64,000 bases of DNA from the NCBI GenBank assembly GCA_018292915.2, contig JACVVK020000344.1:197501-261500 (forward strand), written 5' to 3'. The notes below the pieces were generated by a model. The model made no database searches, had not been told where the DNA came from, and saw only the letters and a program-made list of their open reading frames with translations. Below are positions 54,840 to 64,000 of this stretch, one piece after another (the first letter of the stretch is position 1; each line of letters starts with the position of its first letter). The DNA comes from Batillaria attramentaria. Lineage: Eukaryota > Mollusca > Gastropoda > Batillariidae. A program made the position numbers and the translations under genes.

Positions 54840-55681
54840 AGACTCCAGAGTGCAGTCCCTTTTCGGCGGGGCGTGAAAATGTGACTGCTTACACCCAGCG
54901 CCATTTTAAAAAATGGCGAATTTTTTTTAGAAAAGCAGAGACTTGTGTGTCATATGATTCGATTTGAAACGAAGTCTTGAATATCGGACCACTTTTCGTT
55001 TGGGCAAAATCTTTGCCAGCGGACAATTATTGTTGCGCTTTCAATGGCACTGTTTACGTGGTACACTGATCCAACAGGATGTGAGTAAACGGCAAGGGGG
55101 TTGCACTCTGACAGGCAAGGGTGTTGCACTCTACAGGCAAGTATTATTGCACGGTGCAGACGATCACGTACCTGCCTTGTGGTGGAATAAGAGACGATTA
55201 CAAAAGCATACACACCCGTGCTCTAGGACTGAATGTAATAATAGATCTGTCCATTCAGACAGAGACATGTATGTCTCTGATTCAGAAACACGCCTACTTT
55301 CACTCTGAAGACAGCCTGCCATCACTTGCGCCACTGAGGATCCCTCTGGGTTCAAAGCTGGTCAAGGATGACATAGTGCGCGACCTTGTGTTTGAGAGCA
55401 CCGAGACAATTTAGGCCCGTCACGGTAGCGCAGTGAGCGCCATTTCCCCACCGTGCACAGAGGTACTTTCCACTGAAAGACTCTGTGCCCCAGAGAGTGT
55501 TGTCCCGCTATATGTCTCTCTTGCGAGGGCAGGAGTGACGCGTCTTTCTGATTCCAAGGTCTTTGATAATATACTGTCTTACTTTAACTTTCATGTGTGC
55601 ACATCAGCAGGCTGAAGGGCATATTTTCTATGTACGGGCAATACATTTCTTGACTCTGGAATTGTATCCTCTGTGTTTGCA
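54840..55681. other. Stretch with exon-like but unassigned open frames
   Basis: Plus-strand frames 55121-55414 (LPCGGIRDDYKSIHTRALGL) and 55433-55615, and the minus-strand frame 54950-55213 (RWQRFCPNEKWSDIQDFVSN), have non-repetitive composition. I recognise no family for any of them and cannot choose between strands. Confidence 0.25.
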
Positions 55682-55873
55682 GAGACGAGAGACACGTGGC
55701 CAACCTGAAAGCCCGCAAGCCTAAAAAAGGTGGATCTGGACCCGGATGATGATGGCGACAACGAGGTGTACTCTGGGGAGGTACAGCCCTTCAACATGGA
55801 CGTCATGGAGAATTGTTACGGCGACGACATTGATATGGAGCAGATGAACAGAGCTAAGGGTGCCACAGCCTTC
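55682..55873 (+). pseudogene. Acidic C-terminal exon with an A6 frameshift, family unknown
   Basis: After the acceptor-like TCCTCTGTGTTTGCAG, one frame reads DERHVANLKARKPKK. After the A6 run at about 55724 the open frame shifts by one base and continues VDLDPDDDGDNEVYSG, EVQPFNMDVMENCYGDD and IDMEQMNRAKGATAF, then stops at 55871-55873. The two halves look like one basic-then-acidic C-terminus broken at a homopolymer. This could be an assembly indel or a real pseudogene. No domain is recognised. Confidence 0.45.
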
Positions 55874-56421
55874 TGAACGAAGCGAGTGACGTCAGGCTGA
55901 CTCAAAAGACCACGTGCAGGTGTACTCAACGGAAGAGGCGCCCCAAATACAGCAAATGGTTATTTGTACATGGAATTTATTTGTCTGCTGCAGCTTATGG
56001 TTTGAATAATGTGGACTACATCGATATAAAACTGTACATGTATTTTACATTACCCTTACAAGCGTTCTTTTTACTCTTTTAAAGTGTCCCTGAACACCCA
56101 TTTCACTCACCCAAACTGTATAAGTTTTCTATAATATATTGTTAGAAGAGCCTAAATGCATACGCGCTGCAGTATTTGGCGGCGCAGAAAACGTTTTATC
56201 GGGTTTCAAACACCAGTACATCGGTACCGCGTGGGCGCAGGCCTCGAAAAACCAGCATCGCTTACGCGCCCCTCGCGTGACGTCATCAGGGCATCGGCCG
56301 CGCAGCGTTGCGAGAACAAAGGGCGATCGCGATGCGTGCAGCCAAGCGTGCCGCGTGCTAGTAGCTAAACACTTGAAAGAGCTCCGTGATAACAGACCAA
56401 AAGTAGCATCGTTTCATTGCA

Positions 56422-56574
56422 ATGGGAAAGATTTGCGCCGTGTTCGGTTATGCCGCAAATTCTGCAGGGAAAAGTGGTGTTAGCACTTTCGCTTTCCCGC
56501 GGCAGAGACACTGACCGGAGAGAAGACGAGCGTGGATCAATTTTGTCAAAACTACCCGAAAGAATGTTGGCTGA
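56422..56574 (+). pseudogene. THAP domain N-terminus of Kolobok-like transposase, broken
   Basis: The frame starts MGKICAVFGYAANSAGKSGV, then STFAFPRQRH. A TGA at 56512 is followed in the same frame by PERRRAWINFVKTTRKNVG and a second TGA at 56572. The order (C-x-x-x-x-C region, F-x-F-P, basic then W-x-x-F-V) is that of a THAP finger. The second zinc-binding cysteine appears as tyrosine in FGY. The copy therefore has one premature stop and one lost ligand. Confidence 0.85.
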
Positions 56575-56575
56575 A

Positions 56576-56710
56576 CCAAATCATAAACAAGCATCAGGGC
56601 TACAACCGCCTCTTTCCGGCCAAGATATTTGCATGGGCAGTTGGAGGAGGATGACAGAACTGAACCAAATCATAAACAAGCATCAGGGCTACAACCACCT
56701 CATGGGCAGC
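56576..56710. repeat. About 94-bp tandem duplication in the transposon
   Basis: The phrase ACCAAATCATAAACAAGCAT followed by CAGGGCTACAACC occurs at about 56577 and 56671, and GGGCAGYTGGAGGAGGATG also recurs. Confidence 0.85.
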
Positions 56711-57046
56711 TGGAGGAGGATGGCAGAACTAAGGACTGGTTCACAGCAGGCTAGTATTTCCAGTCATGAAAATTGAAATAGAACTTGGAGAGATCCCCAA
56801 ATGGAAATTTCTAAAGTTTGAGTCATACTACAAGTCACATGAGCTTCACATAATAAATATATGCAAATGTAAAGCTTTCAGTTCTAGATATTCTGCTGTT
56901 AGTACTATTGTTGATAATTAGACTTACACAGTGTACAGCATGTACGGTTATTTAAAAACAAAAAAACAAACAAAAAACCTTGCTGAGTCATGGAAAGAAG
57001 ACATTCATTTTTTTTTCTACCCGCACTTTTGCAGACTTGGCTGAAT

Positions 57047-57171
57047 TCCTGGCTATGAGCAGCATCCTTGACAAACCGCTTTCTCAGAAAAAGCACACCG
57101 ACGTTGTCCCCACTGCACCAATCATCAGCCCTGGAATCCTTCCCCCTCTTAATACTCAGGTTTTGCCCTAA
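57047..57171 (+). other. Exon-like frame in the Kolobok-like element
   Basis: Preceded by CTACCCGCACTTTTGCAG. The frame reads DLAEFLAMSSILDKPLSQKK, then HTDVVPTAP to a stop. It is non-repetitive, probably a piece of the transposon's own gene. No domain is recognised. Confidence 0.35.
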
Positions 57172-57444
57172 ACACACAGCATTTTCCTATTTGCTCACAC
57201 CCACTGTAAAGCCATATTACACATACTCATGATATCAAGAGTGAAAAAATCAAATACCTCTTTGGAAAATGTGGGTGTGGTCTTTCAACTTTGTGTCCTT
57301 CTGAGACAAGAGACACTTTCAAGAGTATGTTTAAATGTGATGTGGTTTCCCAGCCTCCCCCCCCCCCCCAAAAAAAAAACAAAAACAAAAAAAAAAGAGA
57401 GCGAGAGGAACTGCATTGTATATTTTGTTTGAATTGTCCTTTCA

Positions 57445-57678
57445 GTTTACTGTTCCAGACTGGTGAAGGAACTCTTTGCCCAATATTCTGCTGGCCCGGC
57501 ACTGATATATGAATCAATGCCAGACCGTTTCAAGAAGCCAGATCCACTGTCGGCTTTCCACTATCACCCAACATCTACAGAAGCCATGGCTACCTCTCCC
57601 AATAAGTTAGAGACTGAACTGTCACCAGTCATCCTGCTTGCTGTGATTGCCAGGAGTGCATACCTGCATTCCGAATAA
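57445..57678 (+). other. Exon-like frame in the Kolobok-like element
   Basis: Preceded by TTGTCCTTTCAG. The frame reads LVKELFAQYSAGPALIYESM, PDRFKKPDPLSAFHYHP and ELSPVILLAVIARSAYLHSE, then stops. No family is recognised. It is followed by non-coding AT-rich DNA. Confidence 0.4.
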
Positions 57679-58529
57679 ATATGTCCCAGCAGATTTGGTG
57701 GTTCTCATGGAATTGTGTGTTTTTCATACATGTATAATATTTAACAAATGTAACACTGAAATTCAAAATTTACATAATTCAAAGTTCTTCTCATCTAGTT
57801 GGGAAGTGTGGTCAGGATCCTCTCACTCACTCTCATATTATCAATGATGAAGGAATGCATTCATGAGTATGTGTGTGTCATAAATACTGGGTTTAGAATT
57901 TGCGACAAATCTAGTTTCCCAGGTAAATTTTCAGTTTTTTGTTGTTGGTTTTTTTTTTTTTACTGCGAAGAAAGATAGCAGTGAGGTAAACAGGCACAAT
58001 CCACAAATACATGTAGGTCTGCAGCAGTGTACACCACCATTCATGCCCAGTGTGCAAAGCATGCAAATATCTTACTTGAATAAGAAATGTCCCAAACACT
58101 AAAGATTTTCAAATCACATTTATTTTGTGTACATTCATCACAAGGTGGGGTACTAAAAACCCTGAAAGTTTTCGCTTTGGAAGGCCTCCCTGATGGCCTT
58201 CAGGGCACAGGATGGGACTGGCACCCGAATTGTCCGGCCCAATACTCCATGGCAACATGTATCGATACTTCCTGAAACGAAATAAGAACCTGATACAATT
58301 CACACTCAACCACCTGTGGTTCACTTCCAGGATTGAATGAACCATGTGGCATGACAATAACAGTTCATTAATTTCATGATCCGAAGATTTTAAAGAAATG
58401 GGCCTTTAAACTAATAATATGGAACGATTTGACACTTGAGCTCCTGAGCCCTTCACTCTAATGATGTTGTTGTGGATGGGTCAATTCATGAATTTGAGAA
58501 TTATTCTGAAAGGTCATTGTCATTAACTC

Positions 58530-59933
58530 ACTCTTTTTGTGACTTATCCATGGTGCCTTGTTCCTGCTTGTATTGGTAGTAAGCTGTCTCCATGACATCA
58601 GGCTGCAGGCAAACATGGAAAAAATCCAAGGAGCTCAGTAATGCAGGCCTCAGTCCCAGTCCCTTGTGACCTGTAATAATAAGGTTTTGTAAACATGTAT
58701 GTATGTCACAAACTTTTCAGGAATTACATACTACATGGCAGTAAAATATACACCAGGGTGGGGCTAAATGCTTAGCGTGAATAGATTTGCTAAGTGGTTT
58801 GATAAGCACAATGTACAGGTTTCCTGACAGGTCCCTCAAAAATGATGAAATATTTACTCATAAGTAACACTGTGGCACTGCCTAGTATTGGGAAGTAGAT
58901 GACATGCACATGCTAATCCTCAAATAAAATAACAAATGCCCCTCCACAACTACCTAAATGCAGTGAATGAAACCAACCTTTACCTAGACCATTCCTTTGG
59001 ATAGGTCAACCTTGCAGGGAAGCCAGACAGGCCCATAAAACATATTTTATCCAATTCTTAGCACAGTAGTGCCGTACAAAGTAATCTGTATGTTTTATCA
59101 CTATTACCTCTGAAACTAACACGAGAAACTCTGCACACACCCCCCCCCCCCCCCTCCTGTGCCCATGTCAGTATCATATTGAATCTGCCAAATTCTAACG
59201 TACGAAACAATTACATTCAATGATTCATCACCTCAACATGACATGTTAGAGTGTACTGATTGTGAGCTCTGAGCACATTAAATCTATATCAATGCAGTGG
59301 CACTGTAACATAAAACAACTGCCATGTTGTACCTCTGTTTCTTCTGCCTCGTCCCAAATGCGAGGCAATTCGCAAAACTTTTTCTCCCTCTATGGTCCAT
59401 ACCCTGCAGTGTAGACAGGCACACCTGTGAACAGAAAGGAATGCAAATCAGGTGGTCTTTACTTTATTACTAAAGTCTTATGCGCTCGTCGCGAGTGATA
59501 GCAAAATAGCTCTTGAGATGAGCAGATCGCAGTGGTTGAACATAGTCTAACAGTTTTCACAACTGCCATTTTAGTGAAGACTGATGATACATTCTGAACG
59601 AAAGTCGGTCAAAACAACACATGTTCGGAAGAGGGGCGAAGGGGGGTGAACAGGCTAGGTAAAACGAAACACTGATCGATCCAAAGTACTCACCAGTCGG
59701 CCGTTTCGGACAAGGAACCTCCTACAATCGGTTCGTCGCTTTATCCTCAACTGCTTCGAGCGCACGATGTCTTTGTGGCTCGAATTGATACGGCAGAGCG
59801 ATTCTGCTACTTGCGTCCGCGTCGGCCATTGCTGTGTAACCCTGATGACGTCATCATCAGCTTCAGCTGTTTCCGCCGCGTGCTCAGCCTTTTGCGCGAA
59901 CCCCGGCGCGTGTCGTCTGCTACAGCGGTGCAT
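58530..59933 (-). other. Possible minus-strand gene of the Kolobok-like element
   Basis: Three exon-like parts can be seen: 59933-59694 (Met start, ending RFLVRNGRL at a GTGAGT donor, phase 0), 59403-59341 and a part upstream of about 58672, each with plausible acceptors. The spliced frame stays open through the second part, but I recognise no domain. It may be a second transposon protein or a chance match. Confidence 0.3.
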
Positions 59934-60054
59934 TAAGGCGGATTAACGGCTTCATGTGCGGGTTTCGAACATGCAAAGAACGGCATTGGACTAAGAAATA
60001 GCCAACCTTTCCGCCGTAAAATTTTCAAAATGGGGGTTCAGGGACACTTTAATC

Positions 60055-60146
60055 TTTGAGACAAACCGTATGCAGGAAATTTGAACATGGACGAATGACA
60101 AAATTGAACTGGATTGGACTTGACTGAACTAAACTAACCTGAACTG

Positions 60147-60189
<43 letters not shown>

Positions 60190-61315
60190 ACGCACGCACG
60201 CACATCGAGTTGCGTGTTCTTCAGTTTTCCTTCCCTTCGCCTTCAACAGTGAGACAAGGGACACAACTTCTTTCATGGGCATTATATATGACATTGGCCT
60301 TATCAGTATTTCTTCCCTTTGTAAGCGAATCTGAGATGTAAAGGTGTTTACTCAATCAATCAGTCAATGAATAAATCAATCCATCAATCAGCCCATCAAT
60401 CAGTCAATCAATCAATCAATCAACCTCCCAAACAATCATACCGCTGGGAGCAGCTCTTAACAGAGTCGGTTTGATATTGCCTGGTCGGTTTGTTTGAGCG
60501 GAAATTGAAAAATAAATCCACAACTCAGCACAAGCACCCAAAAAAAGTGGCCAAGTCGATCTCTACAAAATACGAGATGAAAAGAATAGGCGACAGCATA
60601 GTTGACGAGATAATCAAATCATCTTCTCTACGGGGTCATCCGTGTGTACACACCATTACCAAACTCCACATCTGGACGAACAGTTTTTGTTTTTCTTTTC
60701 TTTTCTTTTAAGACAGAAATCAGACAGGAAAAAAAAAGCAACTGCTGTATCGATCATTACTAAATACAAAACGAGGAGACTAGGCGACAAGAACATCGAC
60801 AAGATAATCAGATTATCAGTTAACTGATTCTGTCCCGGGTACCGACGTGTCACCCGGGTACCGTCAAACCGTTTCTTCTCATTTGGTCTGTGTTTTCGTT
60901 AAACTGCTGCATTCTCAGTAGCCTGCTAGATTTTGCTGGGAAGCTTTAGCCTGTTTACACTTCCGCTGACCGCATGGGCCGCCGTTTGAAAATTGTCTTT
61001 GTCATTTGGAAGTTTTAAAGCAGCCTTTTTCTTGGAGGTGGGCAGAAGTGTGTTGTGTGGAGTGTGTGGAGACCGCTGTTCTGTTCTTTTATAAACGTTT
61101 GTGTTTGTTTTATGGACTTTACTGGCTTGAAATATTTGCTGCCATGAATGTGGCTACATTTTCTTCGTTTTTGTCCTGCATGGTTCTTGCATGTGTGTTT
61201 TACGTTGCTGGTGTTTGTGTGTGTGTGCGAAAAATTCATTTTTTTAAAAAAACTAACTGCTGAAATAAACAAACACACACATATACACAAAATCAAATTA
61301 AAAACACAGTAAAGG
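60055..61315. other. Stretch without supported gene
   Basis: A (CA)n(CGCA)n array at 60148-60203 and a (CAAT)n-like array at 60355-60425. A hydrophobic plus-strand frame at 61080-61210 (YGLYWLEIFAAMNVATFSSF) lies upstream of the receptor exons and could conceivably be one of its membrane exons, but it has no convincing splice sites. Confidence 0.35.
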
Positions 61316-61390
61316 GGTGAGTGGGTGTTTGGGGGGGGGGGTTTAACGTCCTTTTCCACCACATACGGGTGATATCAAAGACGGGCAACA
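61316..61390 (-). mobile_element. SINE family A tail fragment
   Basis: The minus-strand tail (GAGTGGGTGTTTGGGGGG, TTTAACGTCCTTTTCCACCA, TATCAAAGACGGGCAAC) stops exactly where the ACGACGT array starts. Confidence 0.85.
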
Positions 61391-61790
61391 CGACGTGTCC
61401 TGGTACACGACGTAGCATGCTACACGACCCACCATTTTACACGACGTATTACGTTGCACACGACGTACCATGCGCTACGACGTATCATATATGGTACACG
61501 ACGTATCGTGGTACACGACGTATCCTGGTACACGACCCACCATGTTACACGACGTAACAAGTGGCACACGACGTACCATCCGCCACGACGTATCATATAA
61601 TAATGGTACACGACGTATCGTGGTACACGACGTAACATATGTTCACGACATATCATAGTACTCGGCGTATCATGTATGGTACACGACGTATCATGGTACA
61701 TGGTATTACGGTACAGTTATTACGGTACACGACGTATCATAATTATATGGTACACGACGTATCACGGTACACGACGTAACCAATCGTCAA
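61388..61790. repeat. CpG-rich ACGACGT higher-order tandem repeat
   Basis: About 20 diverged units of 17-20 bp with consensus near TACACGACGTATCATGG. A larger period of 108 bp is visible: TACACGACCCACCATNTTAC starts at 61421 and 61529, and six sub-units then follow in the same order in both copies. Confidence 0.9.
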
Positions 61791-62112
61791 AACTGTACGA
61801 ACTACACGAGCAACTTTCGCCATTGTATCGTGGGGGAGGGGGGGAGGAGACGGTAACAATGCAATGGTCAATACCGCCACTGCTCACACGCGATTTTAAA
61901 ATTCGCGTACCAGGTTGGTCGCGACCTAGTCATGATGTCCCCCTCCTGTAATGGAAGTTGTGACTTCCCCGATCACTCATGGGTTACCCGAGTGGAGGGG
62001 ACGTACCTTGTCGCCAAAGCTAGTGACTGGTTATGACAATGGCTATCTTAGATTTAGTTAGTTGGTGTTGTTCTATATAATTTCTCACACAATAATAACG
62101 TCTGTTTTCCAG

Positions 62113-62181
62113 ATGCATAGACCAGCCGGTCGTCTGTATCAGATTAGAAACCCGAGAATGTCTGGAAGGGGCTTTGAAGCG
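62113..62181 (+). CDS. Gustatory-receptor-like gene, candidate third-from-last exon
   Basis: It lies between the acceptor CTGTTTTCCAG and the donor GTGAGG and holds exactly 23 codons in phase 0 on both sides, reading HRPAGRLYQIRNPRMSGRGF after a Met. In the receptor superfamily the segment before the last helix region is a short intracellular stretch with N/R residues leading into an amphipathic F/L-rich part. This exon fits that position and splices in frame to 63063. It is less certain than the next two exons because the segment is poorly conserved. Confidence 0.6.
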
Positions 62182-62224
62182 GTGAGGCAGAAGTCTGCAT
62201 TGTTGGTTTCTTAGCTTGTTAGTT

Positions 62225-62320
62225 TGAGAGAAAGAGAGAGAGAAAGGGGTGGGGGGTGGGGGGGGGCTGTGGCAAGTTGGGGGGGGGGGGTCGGAGCGAG
62301 AGAGAGAGAGAGAGTTGTTC
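62225..62320. repeat. G- and GA-rich runs in receptor intron
   Basis: (GA)n, G-runs and a second (GA)n in 62225-62315. No gene. Confidence 0.8.
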
Positions 62321-62339
62321 AAAGTCATGGGTGGTTGGT

Positions 62340-62582
62340 TTATGCATAGTGCTGTGTCATCATTTCCCAAGTATTGTTTGCATTTTCATACATGTATCAT
62401 TTCAGTCATTTTATTCGTATTACGTGCGTGTGATTGTGTGCGCGTCTGGCTCATGTATCTACTGTATCTACTTGTCCATGTTGTATTGTCTTATCCGAGC
62501 AGACTCTGCAATTCCCCCCCCCCCCCCCCCCCACCGAGGGATAAATAAAGCTCATCTTATCTCAGCTCATCTCATCTTTTCT
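62340..62582 (+). mobile_element. LINE/SINE 3'-end-like fragment with (CTCAT)n tail
   Basis: A C-run (62515-62532) is followed by GAGGGATAAATAAAGCTCAT and CTTATCTCAGCTCATCTC. The AATAAA followed by a short-period repeat has the form of the LINE tails at 24640 and 46355, but no coding part is attached. Confidence 0.55.
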
Positions 62583-62584
62583 TA

Positions 62585-62935
62585 TTGGTTGGTTGGTTGG
62601 TTGGTTGGTTGGTTGGTTGGTTGGTTGGTTGGTTGGTTGGTTGGTTGGTCAGTTGGCTGGTTGGTTGGCTGGTTGGTTGGTTGTTGGTTAGTCAGTCAAC
62701 TGGCTGGTTGGTTGGTTGGCAAGTTGACAGGTTGGTTGGCTGTCTTGCTGGTTGGTTGGCTGGTTGGTTGGTTTGCTGGCTGGTTGGCTGGCTGGCGTGT
62801 TGGTTGGTTGGTTGGTTGGTTGGTTGGTTGGTTGGTTGGTTGGTTTGGTGGGTGAGTGGTTGGCTGGTTGGTTGGTTGGTTGGTTTGCTGGCTGGCTGGC
62901 GGGGCGGTTGGTTGACTGGTTGGTTGGTTAGTTTT
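62585..62935. repeat. (TTGG)n tetranucleotide array with TTGGC variants
   Basis: About 350 bp, pure at 62587-62648 and 62807-62840, interspersed with CTGG and TCAG variants elsewhere. It lies in the intron between receptor exons 62113 and 63063. Gly-Trp-Leu-Val frames are artefacts. Confidence 0.93.
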
Positions 62936-63062
62936 GGTTGACCGGTTATTCTTCTAGTTCCATTTGAAACAATATTAAAATACAAATCTGATACTGCTGA
63001 TTTTCACATTACAGACATTTCAGCTGTGTGATACGTTTGCTTGTTTTTCTTTTCGTCAACAG

Positions 63063-63152
63063 ATGCTTCTTTTTCTCTCACGACTTCAGTCCGGCTCCAT
63101 CGGTTTTGACGTGTATGGTCTTTTTACCATCGACATGTCCGCCATTCTCATG
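63063..63152 (+). CDS. Gustatory-receptor-like gene, penultimate exon
   Basis: It lies between TTTTCGTCAACAG and GTAAGG, 30 codons, phase 0 on both sides. It encodes MLLFLSRLQSG, IGFDVYGLFTIDMSAILM. The order FL..L, six to eight residues, F...GLF.ID...L is the conserved stretch just before the last transmembrane helix of insect gustatory receptors and of the gustatory-receptor-like proteins known from molluscs, echinoderms and cnidarians. The intron before it holds a long (TTGG)n array. Confidence 0.85.
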
Positions 63153-63489
63153 GTAAGGGGAAAAATCGATGTGTGTGATTTGGGGTATGGGTACATCGTC
63201 AGTAACATTTCCTAAACTACCGCACTAACAATCTCACGTCCATCTTTCGAAGAAGACTATGCTGTGGCAGATGGCGTGGACAACAAATATCGCCGCACGC
63301 ACCAGTGTGAATAGCAGGGTGAATTTTTGCACGTAAAGTCAGGCTTAGCAGCTGCAGGCTTGCATTGCTTTTGTGCTCAAGCCCTGTGGTGACTTGAGCG
63401 TCTCAGTAGAGACGGATGTAATATATATGTGTGCCGAGGAACAGCTCCTGTACCATATCGTGCCATTCGTTTATTTAATTTCATTTTAA

Positions 63490-63493
63490 TTGT

Positions 63494-63524
<31 letters not shown>

Positions 63525-63600
63525 CGTGCGTGCGTGCGTGTGCGTGTGTGTGTGCATTTTGTTTTTCTTTCTTTCTTTCTTCCTTCCTTTCTTTCTTTCT
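63490..63600. repeat. (GT)n, G-run, (GTGC)n, (TTTC)n cluster
   Basis: Compound array in the last intron of the receptor gene. Confidence 0.88.
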
Positions 63601-63664
63601 TTTTGTATTGGGGGATTGCTGTCGTCGTTGTTGTAGCGTTACTACGTTCTATTATTGCTGTTGT

Positions 63665-63729
63665 TGTTTGTTTGTTTGTTTGTTTGTTTGTTTGTTTGTT
63701 TGTTTGTTTGTTTGTTTGTTTGTTTGTTT
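63665..63729. repeat. (GTTT)n microsatellite
   Basis: Pure tetranucleotide array of about 62 bp, about 130 bp upstream of the last receptor exon. Confidence 0.93.
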
Positions 63730-63857
63730 TTCTTTTTCTTTCCTCCGAAAGTCTCAGCACGTAATTCTCCTTTACTGTTTACTTTGCTGGATCTGCTTGA
63801 CGCATCATCTACCTAACGCATCTCGTATTTTAACGCATGTAATCAATGTGTCACCAG

Positions 63858-63998
63858 ATCTGCGGCACTCTGCTGACCTACGCCGTCATCATCGTACAGT
63901 TCCAGCCCCTCACCGCCACCCTAGTCACTACTCCTCTCCCCGTGTCTACGACCCCCACCCACACCCTCTCCTCCGCCGTCTTCACTGCAGAGGAATAA
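63858..63998 (+). CDS. Gustatory-receptor-like gene, last exon with TYxxxxxQF signature
   Basis: It starts after AATGTGTCACCAG in phase 0 and runs 46 codons to TAA (63996-63998). It encodes ICGTLLTYAVIIVQFQP, then a Thr/Pro/Ser-rich tail ending FTAEE. The TYAVIIVQF element is the hallmark of transmembrane segment 7 of the insect gustatory/odorant receptor superfamily (TY-hydrophobics-QF). The tail of about 30 residues after QF is longer than in most insect receptors, which end within a few residues. The rest of the gene (helices 1-6) is not identified upstream in the window. Ligand and role cannot be inferred. Mollusc members are not proven taste receptors. Confidence 0.88.
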   Translation: MCGTLLTYAVIIVQFQPLTATLVTTPLPVSTTPTHTLSSAVFTAEE

Positions 63999-64000
63999 GT

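Larger units (their letters stand above)
56079..60052. mobile_element. Kolobok-like DNA transposon with TTAA duplications
   Basis: The element 56083-60048 opens AGTGTCCCTGAACACCCATTT and closes with the inverse AAATGGGGGTTCAGGGACACT (one mismatch in 21). Both ends are flanked by TTAA (56079-56082 and 60049-60052). TTAA targets occur in piggyBac and Kolobok. A THAP domain inside and the non-CCC termini favour Kolobok, whose transposases carry THAP fingers. Exon-like open frames occur on both strands, but the DDE core was not identified, so the copy is probably not autonomous. Confidence 0.85.

Noticed and set aside
61006..61263. Hydrophobic frame as an upstream membrane exon of the receptor
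   Set aside because: It is hydrophobic, but there is no good acceptor/donor pair and no similarity to conserved receptor helices. It is kept only as a remark.
62256..62985. Long Gly-Trp-Leu-Val and Thr-Asn-Gln-Pro frames
   Set aside because: Artefacts of the (TTGG)n array in the receptor intron.

Overview
The window is a repeat-dense animal nuclear genome segment. Real coding exons are short, interrupted by canonical GT/AG introns, and separated by kilobases of microsatellites, tRNA-derived SINEs, decayed non-LTR retrotransposons (LINEs) and DNA transposons. There is no bacterial operon structure. A gustatory-receptor-like gene, a solitary sushi-domain membrane protein, THAP transposons and abundant CA/GT and TC arrays fit a lophotrochozoan, probably a gastropod mollusc. 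The phylum is an inference.

Two host genes can be assembled by splice phase. The first (35961-45881, +) has four exons whose phases (1, 0, 1) join into one uninterrupted 118-codon frame. It encodes a signal peptide, one four-cysteine sushi (CCP) module, one transmembrane helix and a very short cytoplasmic tail. Its introns hold SINEs, a LINE tail and long arrays. The second runs off the right edge: three phase-0 exons (62113-62181, 63063-63152, 63858-63998, +) encode the C-terminus of a seven-helix gustatory-receptor-like protein, including the family's terminal TY....QF signature and a native stop codon.

The remainder is mobile and tandem DNA. From 1 to 17 kb there are a MITE family with GGGCCCGTATGTAA ends, a 413-bp foldback MITE, 232-, 90- and 21-bp tandem arrays, two tRNA-SINE families and large CA/GT tracts. 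From 17 to 25 kb there are two decayed LINEs and a pair of inverted repeats about 2 kb apart. From 25 to 35 kb there are SINEs with exact target-site duplications (TSDs), some reduced to their 3' tail. From 36 to 47 kb lies the sushi gene. From 47 to 60 kb three terminal-inverted-repeat (TIR) transposons lie close together: 47350-50827 with TA flanks and a nested LINE, 53457-54836 with a THAP exon, and 56083-60048 with TTAA duplications and a broken THAP exon (Kolobok-like). At 61.4-61.8 kb an unusual CpG-rich higher-order repeat precedes the receptor exons.

Most long open frames in the window are simple repeats read as protein and are not listed as genes. No CRISPR array, rRNA or intact tRNA gene was seen. 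The tRNA-like segments are SINE heads.
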